NCBI GenBank assembly: GCA_963924555.1
Contig: OZ004585.1
Location: forward strand, 2,927,488 to 2,991,487
Length of the DNA: 64,000 bases
Direction: 5' to 3'
Origin: Crambe crambe
Taxonomy: Eukaryota; Porifera; Demospongiae; Poecilosclerida; Crambeidae
A program made the translations under genes and the position numbers. Shown piece after piece: positions 1 through 11,586 of this stretch. How positions within the stretch are numbered: position 1 is the first letter of the stretch; every line of letters starts with the position of its first letter. A model generated the notes under the pieces. That model worked only from the letters and a program-made list of their open reading frames with translations, was not told the DNA's origin and made no database searches.

Positions 1-3000
1 CTATTATATTCAACAATTGTGCAGGTGTTATTCCAGCACCAGCTGTGAGGTATGTTACCAATTATCTTAATGATACAAAAACAGCATTCATTTTCAATCA
101 CTGCTACAATTTGACACTAAATAACTTGATACCGCATCAGAAATGGAATACCAGTGAGTTCAGCATAATAGGAGTAAATCTTTGTGGTCATAGCAGTGTC
201 AATATCAACATAGCTTCTATCATCATCCCCTATATGAAAACACTCTTTTATTACTCTGACAGTCTTATGACTGTTCCAAGCTTGAAATGTAATCTGCACA
301 TTGTAAACAACTCTACTCTCGAAATGCCACCCATTGCTGAATCTTGCAATGTAAGAGACCTCATTAAGCATCCAATGTGGTTTACTCTATTACTATCACA
401 GAAAAAATTCGAAGTAAAGGTCAACATGAATATGAAACCAACAGGTTCTTTGCCCACTTGGACAGGCCCAAAACTAGTCATCAGTATCATGTTTATTAAT
501 AGCACAACTGATTCCCAAGTTGTATTCCAAGGAGTTCCGTATGAGTTTTGCTCAAATGGAAGCAGTTCATTTCAAGACCCAAAACATTATTTCATCCCTT
601 TGCCACTGTGTGTCAAGCATTATTCTGCTCCTCTCTTTAATAAGACAGTCACTGGAGAGAGAAAATCGCTCATTATTAAGAACACTGCATTTGCACTGTA
701 TACCCACAGTGTCCCAGTAAAATTCACTGACTCTTATATAAATACTCTTCTGCACATTTGGTCGAATTCCAGGATACCACATCAAATGACTCTGGAAAAT
801 ACATCTTGGTGCTTGAAGTATTTTGGGTTATATCCAAGTTACTCTAATAGGGCGGGCTCATATGGCATGATTTATGGAAACAGATTTGATATTGATATGG
901 TTGATACCTACATGCACTATAGTGATCCATCACCAATATTGTCTCAACCAGTTATGGGGTTTAAAAATACAGATATTACCTTTTCTGGACACAATTACTT
1001 TTCAGTTTATCATGGAACGATAATGTGGGTTAAAAGAAGTAATTTTACCATTTCTGGGAACCTGACAGTGCGTGGTGCTGGTGCACATGGCTTCTATCGA
1101 GACGGTGCAATAAAGCTTATAAAATCTTCTAATTTAATTTTGAAGGAACCTCTGGAGGCTAGATTCTATGACAATAGGGCCGATAAAGGAAGCGCTCTAT
1201 TTTTATCAAAAGATAGTGGAATGTATATACAGCCTAATAGGCTTTACTCACCGAAGAATATCACTGAAATAGAGATTGCACTCTACTTCAGAAACAACAC
1301 CAATCATTTCAATACACCCAACTCTTTTTTTATTCACCTTGAATCATTAACTGAGTCCACAAAATTCCTGTTTTACAACACTCACCAGGCATACAGCACA
1401 GTATTTGATATAATATTGAAAGAAATGGATGAATTTGATAAATTCACATCCCTTCCTTATGGAATATGCTGGCAGTTACATGGAATGAAATGGAATTGCA
1501 CATACAGCAATTATTATAACTCTCCTCCTTCTCTGGCAGAGCTTTATACCTATCCAGGGGAAAATGCCATTTCTATATCACATTCATATGACGATGATTT
1601 TGCTATAACGCAAGTAAGTTGCTCAGAGATTAGACCAGGTGCAAGAAAATTACTAAGAGATTTAAACTATTTATTACGTAAAAATGAGAATAACTCCACT
1701 GTATCAGCAATGTTTAATAACCAGGAAGAAGAAGAGATTTGCATTATCATAGATTGTAAGAGACATAAGAAATATAAGTCTAAAGATTACATATTATACC
1801 TGAGATTTTATGTACATGTCAATGGATACTGTCCTCTGGGCTTTCACATTTCTGAAGAAGGGGATCATTGTAACTGCACACTTGCCCTCCGTGACTATGG
1901 TTACAAGTGCAATATTGATACCAGAGCCATTGCAAGTCCTCTGAATTTCTGGACTGGTAATTCAAGTAATGAAACTATCTTGTTTGCCAAAAATTGTCCA
2001 CCTAACCACTGCAACCCAAATTTTCAGGATTTCATACCGGATGACTCCATTACTGATCTATCATGTCTCAACAGTCGCACTGGAGTCTTATGTGGTCAAT
2101 GCAAGGAGAATTACAGTGCAGTGTTTGGATCTGTGGCATGTTATGATAAATGTACTGATCTCTATCTCCTCACTCTCCCAATGTATATTCTAGCTGGACT
2201 CATCCTAGTGGTGCTTTTCTTTGCATTGGAACTTACTGTAGCCACAGGCACCATCAATGGAGTCATATTCTATGCCAACATACTAGGGCTAACAATAGAC
2301 AAGCTAACAGAAGACTATCATGGACCGTATGCAATGTTCTTACACATTGTAATCTCTCTACTGAACCTTAACCTTGGCTTTCCACTCTGTTTTTACGAAG
2401 AAATGACTCCTACAGCTAAAAGGGGATTCCAGTTCATATTTCCTGTGTATATTTGGAGCATTGTCATTGGAATGATCATTATATCAAAATTTTCTATCAG
2501 AATTTCGAACCTTGTATCAAAGTCCTCAGTGCAAGTTCTTTCCACATTGCTCTATCTTTCATATTCTAACCTCCTACGTACAGTGATTGATATCGTCAGC
2601 TACACCACACTATACTCCACAACAGATCATTCTAACATTGTCCACAAGAAAACAGTGTGGTTTTATAATGGTGAAGATTATGGCCATGGCATACATGGTT
2701 TCTATCTAGCTCTTGCTACGATATTCACAGCACTATTTCTCCTTCCTTACACTATTCTTGTCACATTCTCTTACTGCTTTATGAGGTTCAAACTAATCAA
2801 CAAATTCTTCAAGCCCTTCATCGATGCTTATGGTGGTCCATTCAAGGTTAAGTTGAGGTTCTGGTTTGGACTCCGCCTCTGGATCACCCTCCTCCTGTTC
2901 ACAGTTGATGGCATTCTGCAAGGAAAAAGCCCTAAAATCATGTTAACTGTTCAGCGAATGATTATCTTGACGTTCATTCTTGTACAGGCTCTCTGTTGTC

Positions 3001-3314
3001 CATTCCAAAACTGTTTGATTGGATTGGTAGACTTATTTTTCATGGTAGACTATTTGCTGATAATCGAATGTTATTTCATCTTTGGACCCACTTCAATTGC
3101 AGCTTACATTTTAGTGAGTCTAGCACTCTTTGTGCTACTTCTGATAGTGCTGTTTCATTGTTGCCGCAACTATCTAAAGACTCCAAAACTAATCTCAAAT
3201 ATCAGGGAGATGTATGTGAACAGACACGAAAGAGATGAAGAAGAGGAAGCTGATGAAGAAGCTGACATGGAGCTGTTTTTACTAGCTGAAGATCGTGAAA
3301 TTGATACATATTAA
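1..3314 (+). CDS. Beta-helix, multi-pass membrane receptor-like protein (5' part outside window)
   Basis: The frame is open from base 3 and ends at TAA 3312-3314, giving about 1103 residues with no intron. The first in-window residues match residue 119 onward of the complete paralogue at 36379-40083, so roughly the first 118 residues, including the signal peptide, lie upstream of base 1. Order seen: Asn-rich N-glycosylation-heavy ectodomain; short beta-helix-like repeats around SGNLTVRG; Cys-rich juxtamembrane block with the motif RTGVLCGQCKENYS; about nine to ten hydrophobic segments starting at LYLLTLPMYILAGLILVVL; acidic cytoplasmic tail rich in E and D. Family members are long single-exon genes; I infer a cell-surface receptor or channel-like role, with ligand unknown. 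A GTG at 45 is not a real start because the frame continues upstream. Confidence 0.85.
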   Translation, partial: IIFNNCAGVIPAPAVRYVTNYLNDTKTAFIFNHCYNLTLNNLIPHQKWNTSEFSIIGVNLCGHSSVNINIASIIIPYMKTLFYYSDSLMTVPSLKCNLHIVNNSTLEMPPIAESCNVRDLIKHPMWFTLLLSQKKFEVKVNMNMKPTGSLPTWTGPKLVISIMFINSTTDSQVVFQGVPYEFCSNGSSSFQDPKHYFIPLPLCVKHYSAPLFNKTVTGERKSLIIKNTAFALYTHSVPVKFTDSYINTLLHIWSNSRIPHQMTLENTSWCLKYFGLYPSYSNRAGSYGMIYGNRFDIDMVDTYMHYSDPSPILSQPVMGFKNTDITFSGHNYFSVYHGTIMWVKRSNFTISGNLTVRGAGAHGFYRDGAIKLIKSSNLILKEPLEARFYDNRADKGSALFLSKDSGMYIQPNRLYSPKNITEIEIALYFRNNTNHFNTPNSFFIHLESLTESTKFLFYNTHQAYSTVFDIILKEMDEFDKFTSLPYGICWQLHGMKWNCTYSNYYNSPPSLAELYTYPGENAISISHSYDDDFAITQVSCSEIRPGARKLLRDLNYLLRKNENNSTVSAMFNNQEEEEICIIIDCKRHKKYKSKDYILYLRFYVHVNGYCPLGFHISEEGDHCNCTLALRDYGYKCNIDTRAIASPLNFWTGNSSNETILFAKNCPPNHCNPNFQDFIPDDSITDLSCLNSRTGVLCGQCKENYSAVFGSVACYDKCTDLYLLTLPMYILAGLILVVLFFALELTVATGTINGVIFYANILGLTIDKLTEDYHGPYAMFLHIVISLLNLNLGFPLCFYEEMTPTAKRGFQFIFPVYIWSIVIGMIIISKFSIRISNLVSKSSVQVLSTLLYLSYSNLLRTVIDIVSYTTLYSTTDHSNIVHKKTVWFYNGEDYGHGIHGFYLALATIFTALFLLPYTILVTFSYCFMRFKLINKFFKPFIDAYGGPFKVKLRFWFGLRLWITLLLFTVDGILQGKSPKIMLTVQRMIILTFILVQALCCPFQNCLIGLVDLFFMVDYLLIIECYFIFGPTSIAAYILVSLALFVLLLIVLFHCCRNYLKTPKLISNIREMYVNRHERDEEEEADEEADMELFLLAEDREIDTY

Positions 3315-4260
3315 TAATTAACTTTTAAGAAGCACACACACATAAACCTGTAAGAGTTATAGCCACTGAGCTAGCTATGTAATTGGTTAATGTCACATAT
3401 AATTATCATTTCCTTTTAGTTGTGCTAGCATAATTATGCTGATTCTTATCATAATAGCTAACCTGTTTATAGTATCATTTTGTAGCTAGTATTTTGTCTC
3501 TTTTAACTCAGTTGTTGTTATGATCATCACACAAGGATGAGAATCAACCAAAATTTGAGATCATGAAATTTTATAGAGATGATAAAAACAATTTCTTAAC
3601 TTCTTTCTCTTCTTACAGTGCATTGAGAGTTTACAGCCATTGAACTAAAATACAATATGAAAAACAATAACAGGTAAGGGGTTTAAGATGTCTACAGGAT
3701 ATTCCTAATCAGCTATCAAATTTGCTGACCCATTCTTCATAAAGTCCAGAATCTATGTTGTGGTGGAGAACTGGAGATGGTAGGGGATTTATTTGTGAAA
3801 TTTGTGGTGTATACATTATAGTGGAACAGATGGTGCTATAAAGAATGCATCAACCTCCATGGAAGTCCCCTGAGCTGCCTACTTATTACAGCCATACAGT
3901 CAACCTTAAGTGAACACCCATGTGACACTCTGCATGGACCACATACTGAGAGCTATAATAGTATACTGTACTTATTGTAGCTATTATAATGTGCAATGGA
4001 ACTTTTCAATGCTGGATCATGTCTCTCAGCTAGTACCTATAAATGAGAGTTGGGGCCTCAACTAAGTGACTAGCTATAGCCAAGTGTAGTGTGATGACAA
4101 TTGCAATAGCATTGTCTGGTCTCACACTGTAAATATGCTTTTAGTGTGTATTGGCATGCAGTACACACTTTCATTTTTACAGTGTGCACTATATCCTGGT
4201 AATGGACAATAAGAAATTTTGCAGACACTGGTCACACAATTGGGGCACTACGTATAAAGG
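3315..4260. repeat. Duplicated 3' flank of the receptor gene plus repeat-family sequence
   Basis: The first ~560 bases are collinear with 40084-40625, so the duplication unit includes the gene and its 3' flank. The part at 3730-3880 also occurs inverted at 35280-35400. Bases 3990-4140 resemble 33100-33320. Compared with its twin, this copy lacks a GCTA next to the stop codon and carries one at 3484-3490. No coding sequence is seen. Confidence 0.7.
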
Positions 4261-5040
4261 AGGAGACATGCAGGTGCAAAATTAAAAAAGAGCATTGTGG
4301 TGCATGAATATTGCACACGATCAAGTTCTTAATTGTACACCATTTGAGGTCAAATAGGCACAATAATCAACTTTATGAATGACTCTCTTCCTCCTTCATG
4401 ATCCATATATCTTCCAAGCTTCATGTTTATTGCTGATCGGATAGTTGCCACAACTTTTTTTCCACTCAGAACCTCCATTACGAAAGTAGCTAGTCCTTCA
4501 GACATTTCTCCTTCTTACAGATATCGGGTTCCATATCTCAGGTTCCATGTGCTGAATTCCAACCCCTCCGTGATGGCATCACTGACTCTCAAGATACTGC
4601 AAAGGCCCTTCAAGTTTCCTATATTATGTTCTGTCACCATTTTGAAGGGGTGATTCTGGACATGATAACGAAGACTCCAAATCATAGCCTTGATCTAAAA
4701 GAAAAGGGAGAGGAAAGAATCAAGAGTGAACTGAGAATTAGCTATCAGCATGATCGAAACTAGTTGAATGAAAAGGATGCCTTGCTTGTTCACATTAACT
4801 ATATAGAGCATATTATAGCTATTTGTTCTTTCTGTAGAATGGAAATAGCATGCTCTCAGGGAGAAATTCATAGCCTAATTATCGTCCCAAAATTCTGATA
4901 TAAGTTGTCTGTGCATACACTCAGGTGACATGCTCATAATTTCAGTTGCATATAAAAGTGTGGTGCGCTCTTTTTTCCAGTCCCTCCGTAGACAGTGTCA
5001 GTCAGTGGTAGTGCAAGTGATGCTGATTCTGGGAGGGTTA
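4261..5040. other. Non-coding stretch with one gene-family relic
   Basis: No convincing exon is seen. Bases 4960-5035 resemble 52060-52140 in the ZU5/Death region (shared stretch from TCCAGTCC through GTAGACAGTGTCAG and TGATTCTGGGAGGG), so this is probably a stray fragment of that gene family. Confidence 0.35.
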
Positions 5041-5042
5041 CA

Positions 5043-5212
5043 CAGGGGCAGAAACATCACATCACAACGAAAGTGGGGGGGGGGGGGGGGGGGGGGGCTG
5101 GTAATAATACATGTAGCTATATTATTCAATTATCAACTGTCAAAAAGTGGGGGAGCTAGAGCCCCCCCCCCTGCCCCCCAGTATCTCTGCCACTGGGGTA
5201 GTCGGGTATCCT
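5043..5212. mobile_element. Short hAT-like MITE with a long G tract
   Basis: The ends read CAGGGGCAGAAA and, inverted, CAGTGGCAGAGATAC, with a run of about 20 G inside and a C-rich block near the other end. Related copies are at 58734-59033. hAT elements commonly start CAGNGG, so the assignment follows from termini only; no clear 8-bp target duplication is visible here. Confidence 0.5.
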
Positions 5213-6239
5213 TCAGGATTGGCACTGGAAGGTCAATCTCTACCTTTGAAATATGTTTAAAAGTACATTTCATTAGCTATAGTTTAGGACTAAACTATAA
5301 CACCATGCAACAAATAAGTGTGACTAAACTCCAATGGCTGCTGCAGCAAGGATTTCTGTGTCAGGCTTATGGGTAATGATGATCTAATTAGCCTTTTTCT
5401 TCCTGAGTTTTATACCCTATAGCTATATATAGCTAGCTACTTTTAGCTAAAAATGTTCTGCGCAACATTTAGCTATAATCCAGTTTAAATGTTATAGCTA
5501 GCTATGGACACACTCAAAATATTATTCCTACTTGGTGCTCAACTTATGCTTGATGTTTGACTTCAATAGTTGGTGCACATGTATTTGGATGTGATTGTGC
5601 AATGTCTGAGGAAGCAATTGCATTACGCTCTGTGATATACAGTATTTGAACCTTGCAAAATTTACTTGCAAAGTTTGTTCAAAATCCTGGAATGAGAGTT
5701 GAGTTAGCTAGTAAATTGAACATTCCTTCTTATCATCCCGCTGTGAGTAGCTATCTAAAGCTCCTCACCATGCATAATTGCTACTTGTCACTTTAGACCT
5801 GGCTGAATATACATGTAGGGGAAGTGAGTTTATGGTTATGCATCATCAGGTCACAGAATTCATTGCCTGAGCATATCATCTGTTGGATAGAGTGTAATTT
5901 TAATTTTAGCTATTACAGCTATTTCATGTTGTCTTTGTTCGACTTCTTCGAGCAGAATTTTATTTAAAGAATGGAGTATTAGCTAGAGGGAAGTCAACAG
6001 TTATGTTACATTCAATACCACCAATTCAAAGTTGATATGCACATTTCAAAATAAAAGGAAAAATGTCCCTACATATCTAGCTAGCTAGCTATCAAGTTTT
6101 TAAAAACCTTGTATACATAGAAGACATGAAAAAGCTAACCTTCTTCTTCTTCTTTTGGAATGCTATTGCTATGACCAGTATAATTATGTAGCTAATTACT
6201 TTATGCCATGCAAAAAGAGGAGGCAGCCCTTACTATCAT
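5213..6239. other. Intergenic, nothing recognised
   Basis: AT-rich sequence with many TAGCTA motifs and no supported exon, RNA gene or transposon ends. Confidence 0.4.
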
Positions 6240-6335
6240 GCCCTCCCTCCCTCCCTCCCTCCCTCCCTCCCTCCCTCCCTCCCTACCTCCCTCCCTCCCT
6301 CTCTCCCTCTCTCTCTCTCTCTCTCCCCCATGCAT
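6240..6335. repeat. CCCT/CTCC microsatellite
   Basis: A tetranucleotide CTCC array runs about 60 bases and degrades into CT dinucleotides. It produces a spurious Pro/Ser reading frame. Confidence 0.95.
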
Positions 6336-6616
6336 CTCCCTCACCTCCCTCTCTCCTCCTTGAAAGCCCTGACATCACATTCTATTGATATGATACCTCG
6401 AAGCTAAAGTGATCCGTGAATTGTACATTTCATATAATATTTCCGCATTAGCTACCAACCAGGTAGCTATAGCCATTTCCTCAACAATGATTGATCATAC
6501 ACAACACCTGCATGTTCTATTGCCAGTTAGTTACATGGTCCCCTGAATTAACTATACCTACAGCTAAGGCAACAAACAGTTAACATATAGCTAATCACAC
6601 CTTAAAAAAATTATAG

Positions 6617-9600
6617 TCATGTGCAAGGTTCTTCCATCAATGATTCCCTTAGGTTAAGAACTGATTTCGTCACATGTCTTGCATCTGAAGAAGGAATGAG
6701 TGGAGCTCTTTCAGCATCAGTCATGTTTCTCGATCTCTTCCTGATATCCAAAAAATAGGTTAATTTTGAAGCAAATTTAAGCCACACTGTTGATTTGGCA
6801 ATGTAGAAGAGGTGGAAATGATAATAGATGATCCCCAACATGATGGTAAATACCATTCCAACAAGTGAATAAACCAGTCCTAAAGAGTTGACTTGGTTTG
6901 ATGTTGCAGCTGAGAGAATAATCAGGTTCAAGTAGACCAAAGCTTCTATAGCATTCACATAAAAACTCTTATAGATTTTGACAGAGAGCCAAGCGATAAC
7001 TATTACAGCAGTAAATATTGTAACAATAGCTAGAAGGCTATAGTCAGTACCTCCAATTGAATCAAACGAGAAGATGATGTAGAGAGCACAGCGAACCAAC
7101 AGAAGGAAACCAGTCCAGTAATGTGTGTGTTTCTCATAAGGAGCATAGTAAGAGTCTAGTGGTGGCTTCATCCTAATCATGATCCAATGGACACATCTAT
7201 TCTCTGAGAAATAGTAGAGCTTGTAGCCCACCAGAAGAAGGATGGTATAAGGAAGGAAGAAGAAAGCAACAAATATGGAGCTGACTACTGCTAGTATCAG
7301 GTGCTTGGACTTCAAGTAAGGTATATTGGCATCTTTGAGCCACACAGTGACTTTTTCATTGTCTGGGTACTCTAATTCTACTGAAGAGAAAATTTGGATT
7401 AGACTCTTCAATATTTTAGTGTAGGACATGAGTAAGAGAGTAGCCAGGACAGCTATAGGGTTGGACCCTATTAATTTAGTCATAACAGTGGAGTATCTAC
7501 TTGTGATGATAATCAAGCTTAGCAAGATCCAGATGTAGATGGGAAAGAGAAATTGGAGCCAAGTATGTGCATATGCATCCATTCCATGGTAGAAACAGGT
7601 TGGTATGCCAAGGTCAAGATTCATCCAGGCAATGAACACTGTTAAGACATTGATGTCTGGCTTGAGAAAAAAGGTGGTTTTGTTGGCCTGCACAATGTTA
7701 GCATAGAGTATGATGCTGTTTATCATTCCAGTGGCCACTGTCAGTCTGAGGATGGAGAGAAAGGTAACTAGAATAATTCCTGCAGCAGCAAAAGCAACAA
7801 GAAGAAGTATGTACTCATTAGAACACTTTTGGCACCTAGAATTACCAAGCATGAGGCTGTGATTGGTAGCACAAGCTCCACAAAGCTTTCCACTGTGATT
7901 GAAGTCGCACTGAACATCTGGTTGTCTCAAAGTGATATTAACATCTACAGTCTTGCAGTAGTCAATAGGGCATGACCTATACAAAATCAAGCCTTGATAA
8001 CTGTCATTACTCAAGTACACAGCATCCACCCAGAAATTGGGGCTGTTTTTTCTTGTTATGTAGTTTTCTTTATCATACACAGTACATTCTGCATTATACT
8101 TTTGCAGTCGTTCTTCACAAATGCAATGATCAAGTGATTTAATGAAGCCATCTGGACAGGGTAAAAAAATTACTTCAAGAATCGCTACAGCCAGTCCCCA
8201 ATTTTGACAACTTTCGTTTGGATAAAGATGTAGCGTCTCCTTTTCTTCAGTAGAATACATGTTATAGGATAAATTGGTGCACTTTGCTGTAAGATTTCTT
8301 GTATTCTGGTTCAGTCCTAATCTTGCTGTTTTTCTTACTTTAGCTGTTAATACTGGTGCAGTGATAATGTTTCCTTGTGATAATGCCAAAAGAGACACAT
8401 TAAATCTGCTGCCTCTGATGGTGGATAGATTTCTACTTCCTAAACAGTCATATTCAAGATCATTATCACAAAAGCATAATGTAAATGCTTCAGATGATAT
8501 TGCATTAGTTCCTTTGGTGCCATTTGGTTCAATGTGGAGGATGTGATGGTCCATGATTATATTATACAGTAAGTCATACTGAACTGTTTTTTCTTGAGTA
8601 TCAATAACATGACACTTGTCCATCAGACCTCCATAGATGAACTGTCCATCAATACCAGCTGAATCGTTGTATGAGTGTATTTCATAAAGAGTGGATTCAT
8701 TGCTTGAATTGAATTTGAAATTCTCCAATTCAAGAAAACAATCTGGAAGTGAAAATAAAACTGCACCTTTTTGGTATTTTATACTTGTAAAGTTGCACTG
8801 ATAGTAATTAATGTTGTCCATATGAAATATAGCACCTCCATAAAACTTAGCACTGTTGTATAATGTAATAATTGATGAATGTTGCTTCATAATTACATTT
8901 GAATCTCTCAAATACATGGCTCCTCCCATCTCTCCCCAATTGGACTCAAAGGTGATGTTGTCACAAATGGTGATGCGGCTTCTTCCCGTTAAAGAAATTG
9001 CTCCACCATAACATGAAGTGCAGTTGTTATTCTTGAAGAGGATGGATCCATTCAAGAGTAATTCTGTATGTACTGTTCCTAGAATGGCTCCACCACCTTC
9101 TGTTGTAGCATTGTTATTAACAAAGATGGTGACTCCAGAGAATATGAAATGTACTCTGACTAATCCAGCAACAGCTCCACCTTCAATAATAGCATAGTTT
9201 TCTTCAAAGAGTGTATTACCAGCAAAGGATACTAATGATGCTTCTGCTGTTATTGCTCCACCTACGGATCCATTATTTTTATTCATTGTTGTATTTCCAA
9301 TAAAGCTAACAATGCTTCTATAAATAAATATGGCAGTCCCTGAATTGCCCGTAACAGCGACATCATAGTATGTTACTTTAGACAAGTTAATAACTACAGC
9401 TCCACCAGTATGTGAAGCTGAGTTGCTGATAAAGTTTGCTGAAAATTCAGTACATTTGCACTGTTCAAAGTAAATGCCACCAGCTTCTGCTGCAGAATTG
9501 TTACTAAACGTATTATTTTTATTGAACAGTTTTGATTGATATGCAAAAATGGCACCACCAATGTGCTCTGCACTATTTCCAATAAAGAGATTTCCATTTA

Positions 9601-10159
9601 AAGTGATGTAACTATCATCTGTTATAAACATAGCTCCACCATCATATGCAGTGTTTCCAGTAAAGTTGCAATTTTCAATAGTGGCATTGGAGTGATTCAA
9701 ATATACTGCTCTCATTAGGCATTCTTGATCTTTATCATTTTGAAAGTTCACATCAAAAAACAAAACTTTACTGCCATTAGTAACATTCAGAGCTGATGAG
9801 TCTTTCTGTCCACAAGTAAATGCTAACGTCATACCTTGAAATGTTAAGTCAGTAACATTTTCACAGTGTATGGCCACATTAATCTTGCACAGTGCAGAAT
9901 CAGCACTTCTTCCTTTGAGAATAATACTAGACACATTTCTAAGGAGGATAGTAGTGCAAGTACTATGCACTCCATCTAAGAATAGAAAAGTAGATCCAGT
10001 GATGAAGTATTGACTTTGCTCTGCAGCGTACTTGTTTAGAGTCAGACATGGTAAACTGTTACAGCTTGCAGATAAGTTATCTGGCTTCACATAATAAATA
10101 TCTTCTAAAGAAGCATTCAGCAGTAGTGTCAGAAATGTCAGAAGTTTTAAAGCAAACAT
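6617..10159 (-). CDS. Beta-helix (POMP-like repeat) multi-pass membrane protein
   Basis: A single-exon gene of 1180 residues. The frame extends upstream to a TTG at 10186, but the first ATG, at 10159, begins MFALKLLTFLTLLL, a clear signal peptide, so I chose it. Residues of roughly 120-480 carry many short repeats of the type CNFTGNTAYDGGAMFI and NSAEHIGGAIF (F.xN.A..GGAI), typical of right-handed parallel beta-helix or Chlamydia-POMP-like repeats. A Cys-rich module follows with GKLCGACATNHS, then about nine hydrophobic segments with the motif DLGIPTCFYHGM and LQFLFPIYIW, shared with the two paralogues at 1-3314 and 36379-40083. The cytoplasmic tail is short and basic, then APLIPSS. Likely a plasma-membrane receptor; function unknown. 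It is diverged from the other two and on the opposite strand. Confidence 0.88.
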   Translation of the reverse strand: MFALKLLTFLTLLLNASLEDIYYVKPDNLSASCNSLPCLTLNKYAAEQSQYFITGSTFLFLDGVHSTCTTILLRNVSSIILKGRSADSALCKINVAIHCENVTDLTFQGMTLAFTCGQKDSSALNVTNGSKVLFFDVNFQNDKDQECLMRAVYLNHSNATIENCNFTGNTAYDGGAMFITDDSYITLNGNLFIGNSAEHIGGAIFAYQSKLFNKNNTFSNNSAAEAGGIYFEQCKCTEFSANFISNSASHTGGAVVINLSKVTYYDVAVTGNSGTAIFIYRSIVSFIGNTTMNKNNGSVGGAITAEASLVSFAGNTLFEENYAIIEGGAVAGLVRVHFIFSGVTIFVNNNATTEGGGAILGTVHTELLLNGSILFKNNNCTSCYGGAISLTGRSRITICDNITFESNWGEMGGAMYLRDSNVIMKQHSSIITLYNSAKFYGGAIFHMDNINYYQCNFTSIKYQKGAVLFSLPDCFLELENFKFNSSNESTLYEIHSYNDSAGIDGQFIYGGLMDKCHVIDTQEKTVQYDLLYNIIMDHHILHIEPNGTKGTNAISSEAFTLCFCDNDLEYDCLGSRNLSTIRGSRFNVSLLALSQGNIITAPVLTAKVRKTARLGLNQNTRNLTAKCTNLSYNMYSTEEKETLHLYPNESCQNWGLAVAILEVIFLPCPDGFIKSLDHCICEERLQKYNAECTVYDKENYITRKNSPNFWVDAVYLSNDSYQGLILYRSCPIDYCKTVDVNITLRQPDVQCDFNHSGKLCGACATNHSLMLGNSRCQKCSNEYILLLVAFAAAGIILVTFLSILRLTVATGMINSIILYANIVQANKTTFFLKPDINVLTVFIAWMNLDLGIPTCFYHGMDAYAHTWLQFLFPIYIWILLSLIIITSRYSTVMTKLIGSNPIAVLATLLLMSYTKILKSLIQIFSSVELEYPDNEKVTVWLKDANIPYLKSKHLILAVVSSIFVAFFFLPYTILLLVGYKLYYFSENRCVHWIMIRMKPPLDSYYAPYEKHTHYWTGFLLLVRCALYIIFSFDSIGGTDYSLLAIVTIFTAVIVIAWLSVKIYKSFYVNAIEALVYLNLIILSAATSNQVNSLGLVYSLVGMVFTIMLGIIYYHFHLFYIAKSTVWLKFASKLTYFLDIRKRSRNMTDAERAPLIPSSDARHVTKSVLNLRESLMEEPCT

Positions 10160-10213
10160 GACAGCAGATTTTTGTGGTGGCTCCAACCTCTAACCATTGA
10201 CCAAAGAGCAAAT

Positions 10214-10232
10214 GATTTTATAGTTTATAAAA
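10214..10232 (-). promoter_or_regulatory. Candidate TATA box of the 6617-10159 gene
   Basis: On the minus strand the sequence reads TATAAACTATAAAA about 60 bases before the chosen ATG. This is suitable for a single-exon gene with a short 5' UTR. Position and sequence only. Confidence 0.35.
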
Positions 10233-11586
10233 AGCAGCTATTTTTATCAATAGTAAGTTTTGTATAGAGTAATGGCAATGCAAAATAATGCAAAAGTTAG
10301 ACAATAATAAAGGTGGGGCATTGTATAACTATAGGGCATGCAGGTATTCTTGCTCTGTGCTCTTCTGCAGTTCTACTATATTGGCATTCTCAAAAGCATT
10401 GACAGCATATTACCATTAATAGTTGTAGGCTTGACAGCATAGAGGTATAACTACCTGTCCATTTTATTGTAGTGGGGATATCTTGTAATTGTTACCCATT
10501 GAAGTGGCATAAACATTATTGCATGTCCAATACCTGAAACTCCAAACTGTTTACTACTGGGGAGAAGAATTGAAACCATGACTAAATTAGCTATTATCAA
10601 AACTCACTTTTAAGTTGTACGTATGAAATCATTATCTTGTACAATCTTTTAGGCAATTATTATAGGTGGTGGAACAAGTCAGGCCGGTCAGGCCCAGGTG
10701 CCTGACCAATATTTTGGGAAAATAGGTTAATTATTATATTCAGTGGCTATCAATCAATAACCAAAGAAAGAGTTCTAGCAAATTGTAGTGAATAGTGGTC
10801 TGGGGGATTACAGTGATGGTAACAAGTTCATAGTCATTATCAGGAACTCTGGCTGGTTAATTAGCCATAATGATGCAAGCTCAAGTGTTAATACAGAGAT
10901 AAAGAAAGAGCTATTCAGGGTTCTATATCTACTGGGTGAAAGCTTTCCCCCTCCCAAATATTCCACCAAGAAATCTTCTCGAACTAGATGATCAATAAAC
11001 TTTGCACATAGCTAGCTGGCTAATGCTTCCAATTTACACCACACCTGTTTTTCTTGAAGTTAAAGTTGTTCAGATGTAGAATCTGATGATTTACTTGTCA
11101 GAGTGGGTGTAGCTCCCTTACACTCACCTTTGTCTCATTCACTTACACATGCACACCAGTTGAATACACATTGAAATGAAATATACAAACATGCAGTGAT
11201 GATCACAAATTCACTCTCGCCATGTTATTTTAATTAGCTATGTAGTAGGAAATTGTATAGCTATATATAGTCCTCTCAGGTAGCTAGATGAATAAATAAG
11301 TTTAGCTGCATGTTATAGCTAATACTCTTGATATGATCATCCAATCCATAGTAACATGATTGAAAGCAACAGCATTAAATAGATATGGATATTATTCAGT
11401 TGGAGGAAACTATGCATCTGATAGCACCTGAGCCATTATATATAGTGAATGAGTACACTATTCCACTTTCAAATCAAGCAGAAGTAATTAAGATATGGAT
11501 GCTTTATTCTCTTGAATGGTGTCATGGGATTTCTGGTTATCATCATAATTAATTTGAGCAACTGCATCTTCTAGATTGCATTGGGA
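10233..11586. other. Intergenic, nothing recognised
   Basis: AT-rich, with several TAGCTA clusters. No exon with acceptable splice sites or known domain was found on either strand. Confidence 0.4.

Noticed and set aside
6155..6388. Ser/Pro/Leu protein on the plus strand
   Set aside because: It is the translation of a CTCC microsatellite.
10160..10186. Upstream start of the 6617-10159 gene
   Set aside because: It would be a TTG; the ATG at 10159 directly begins a signal peptide.
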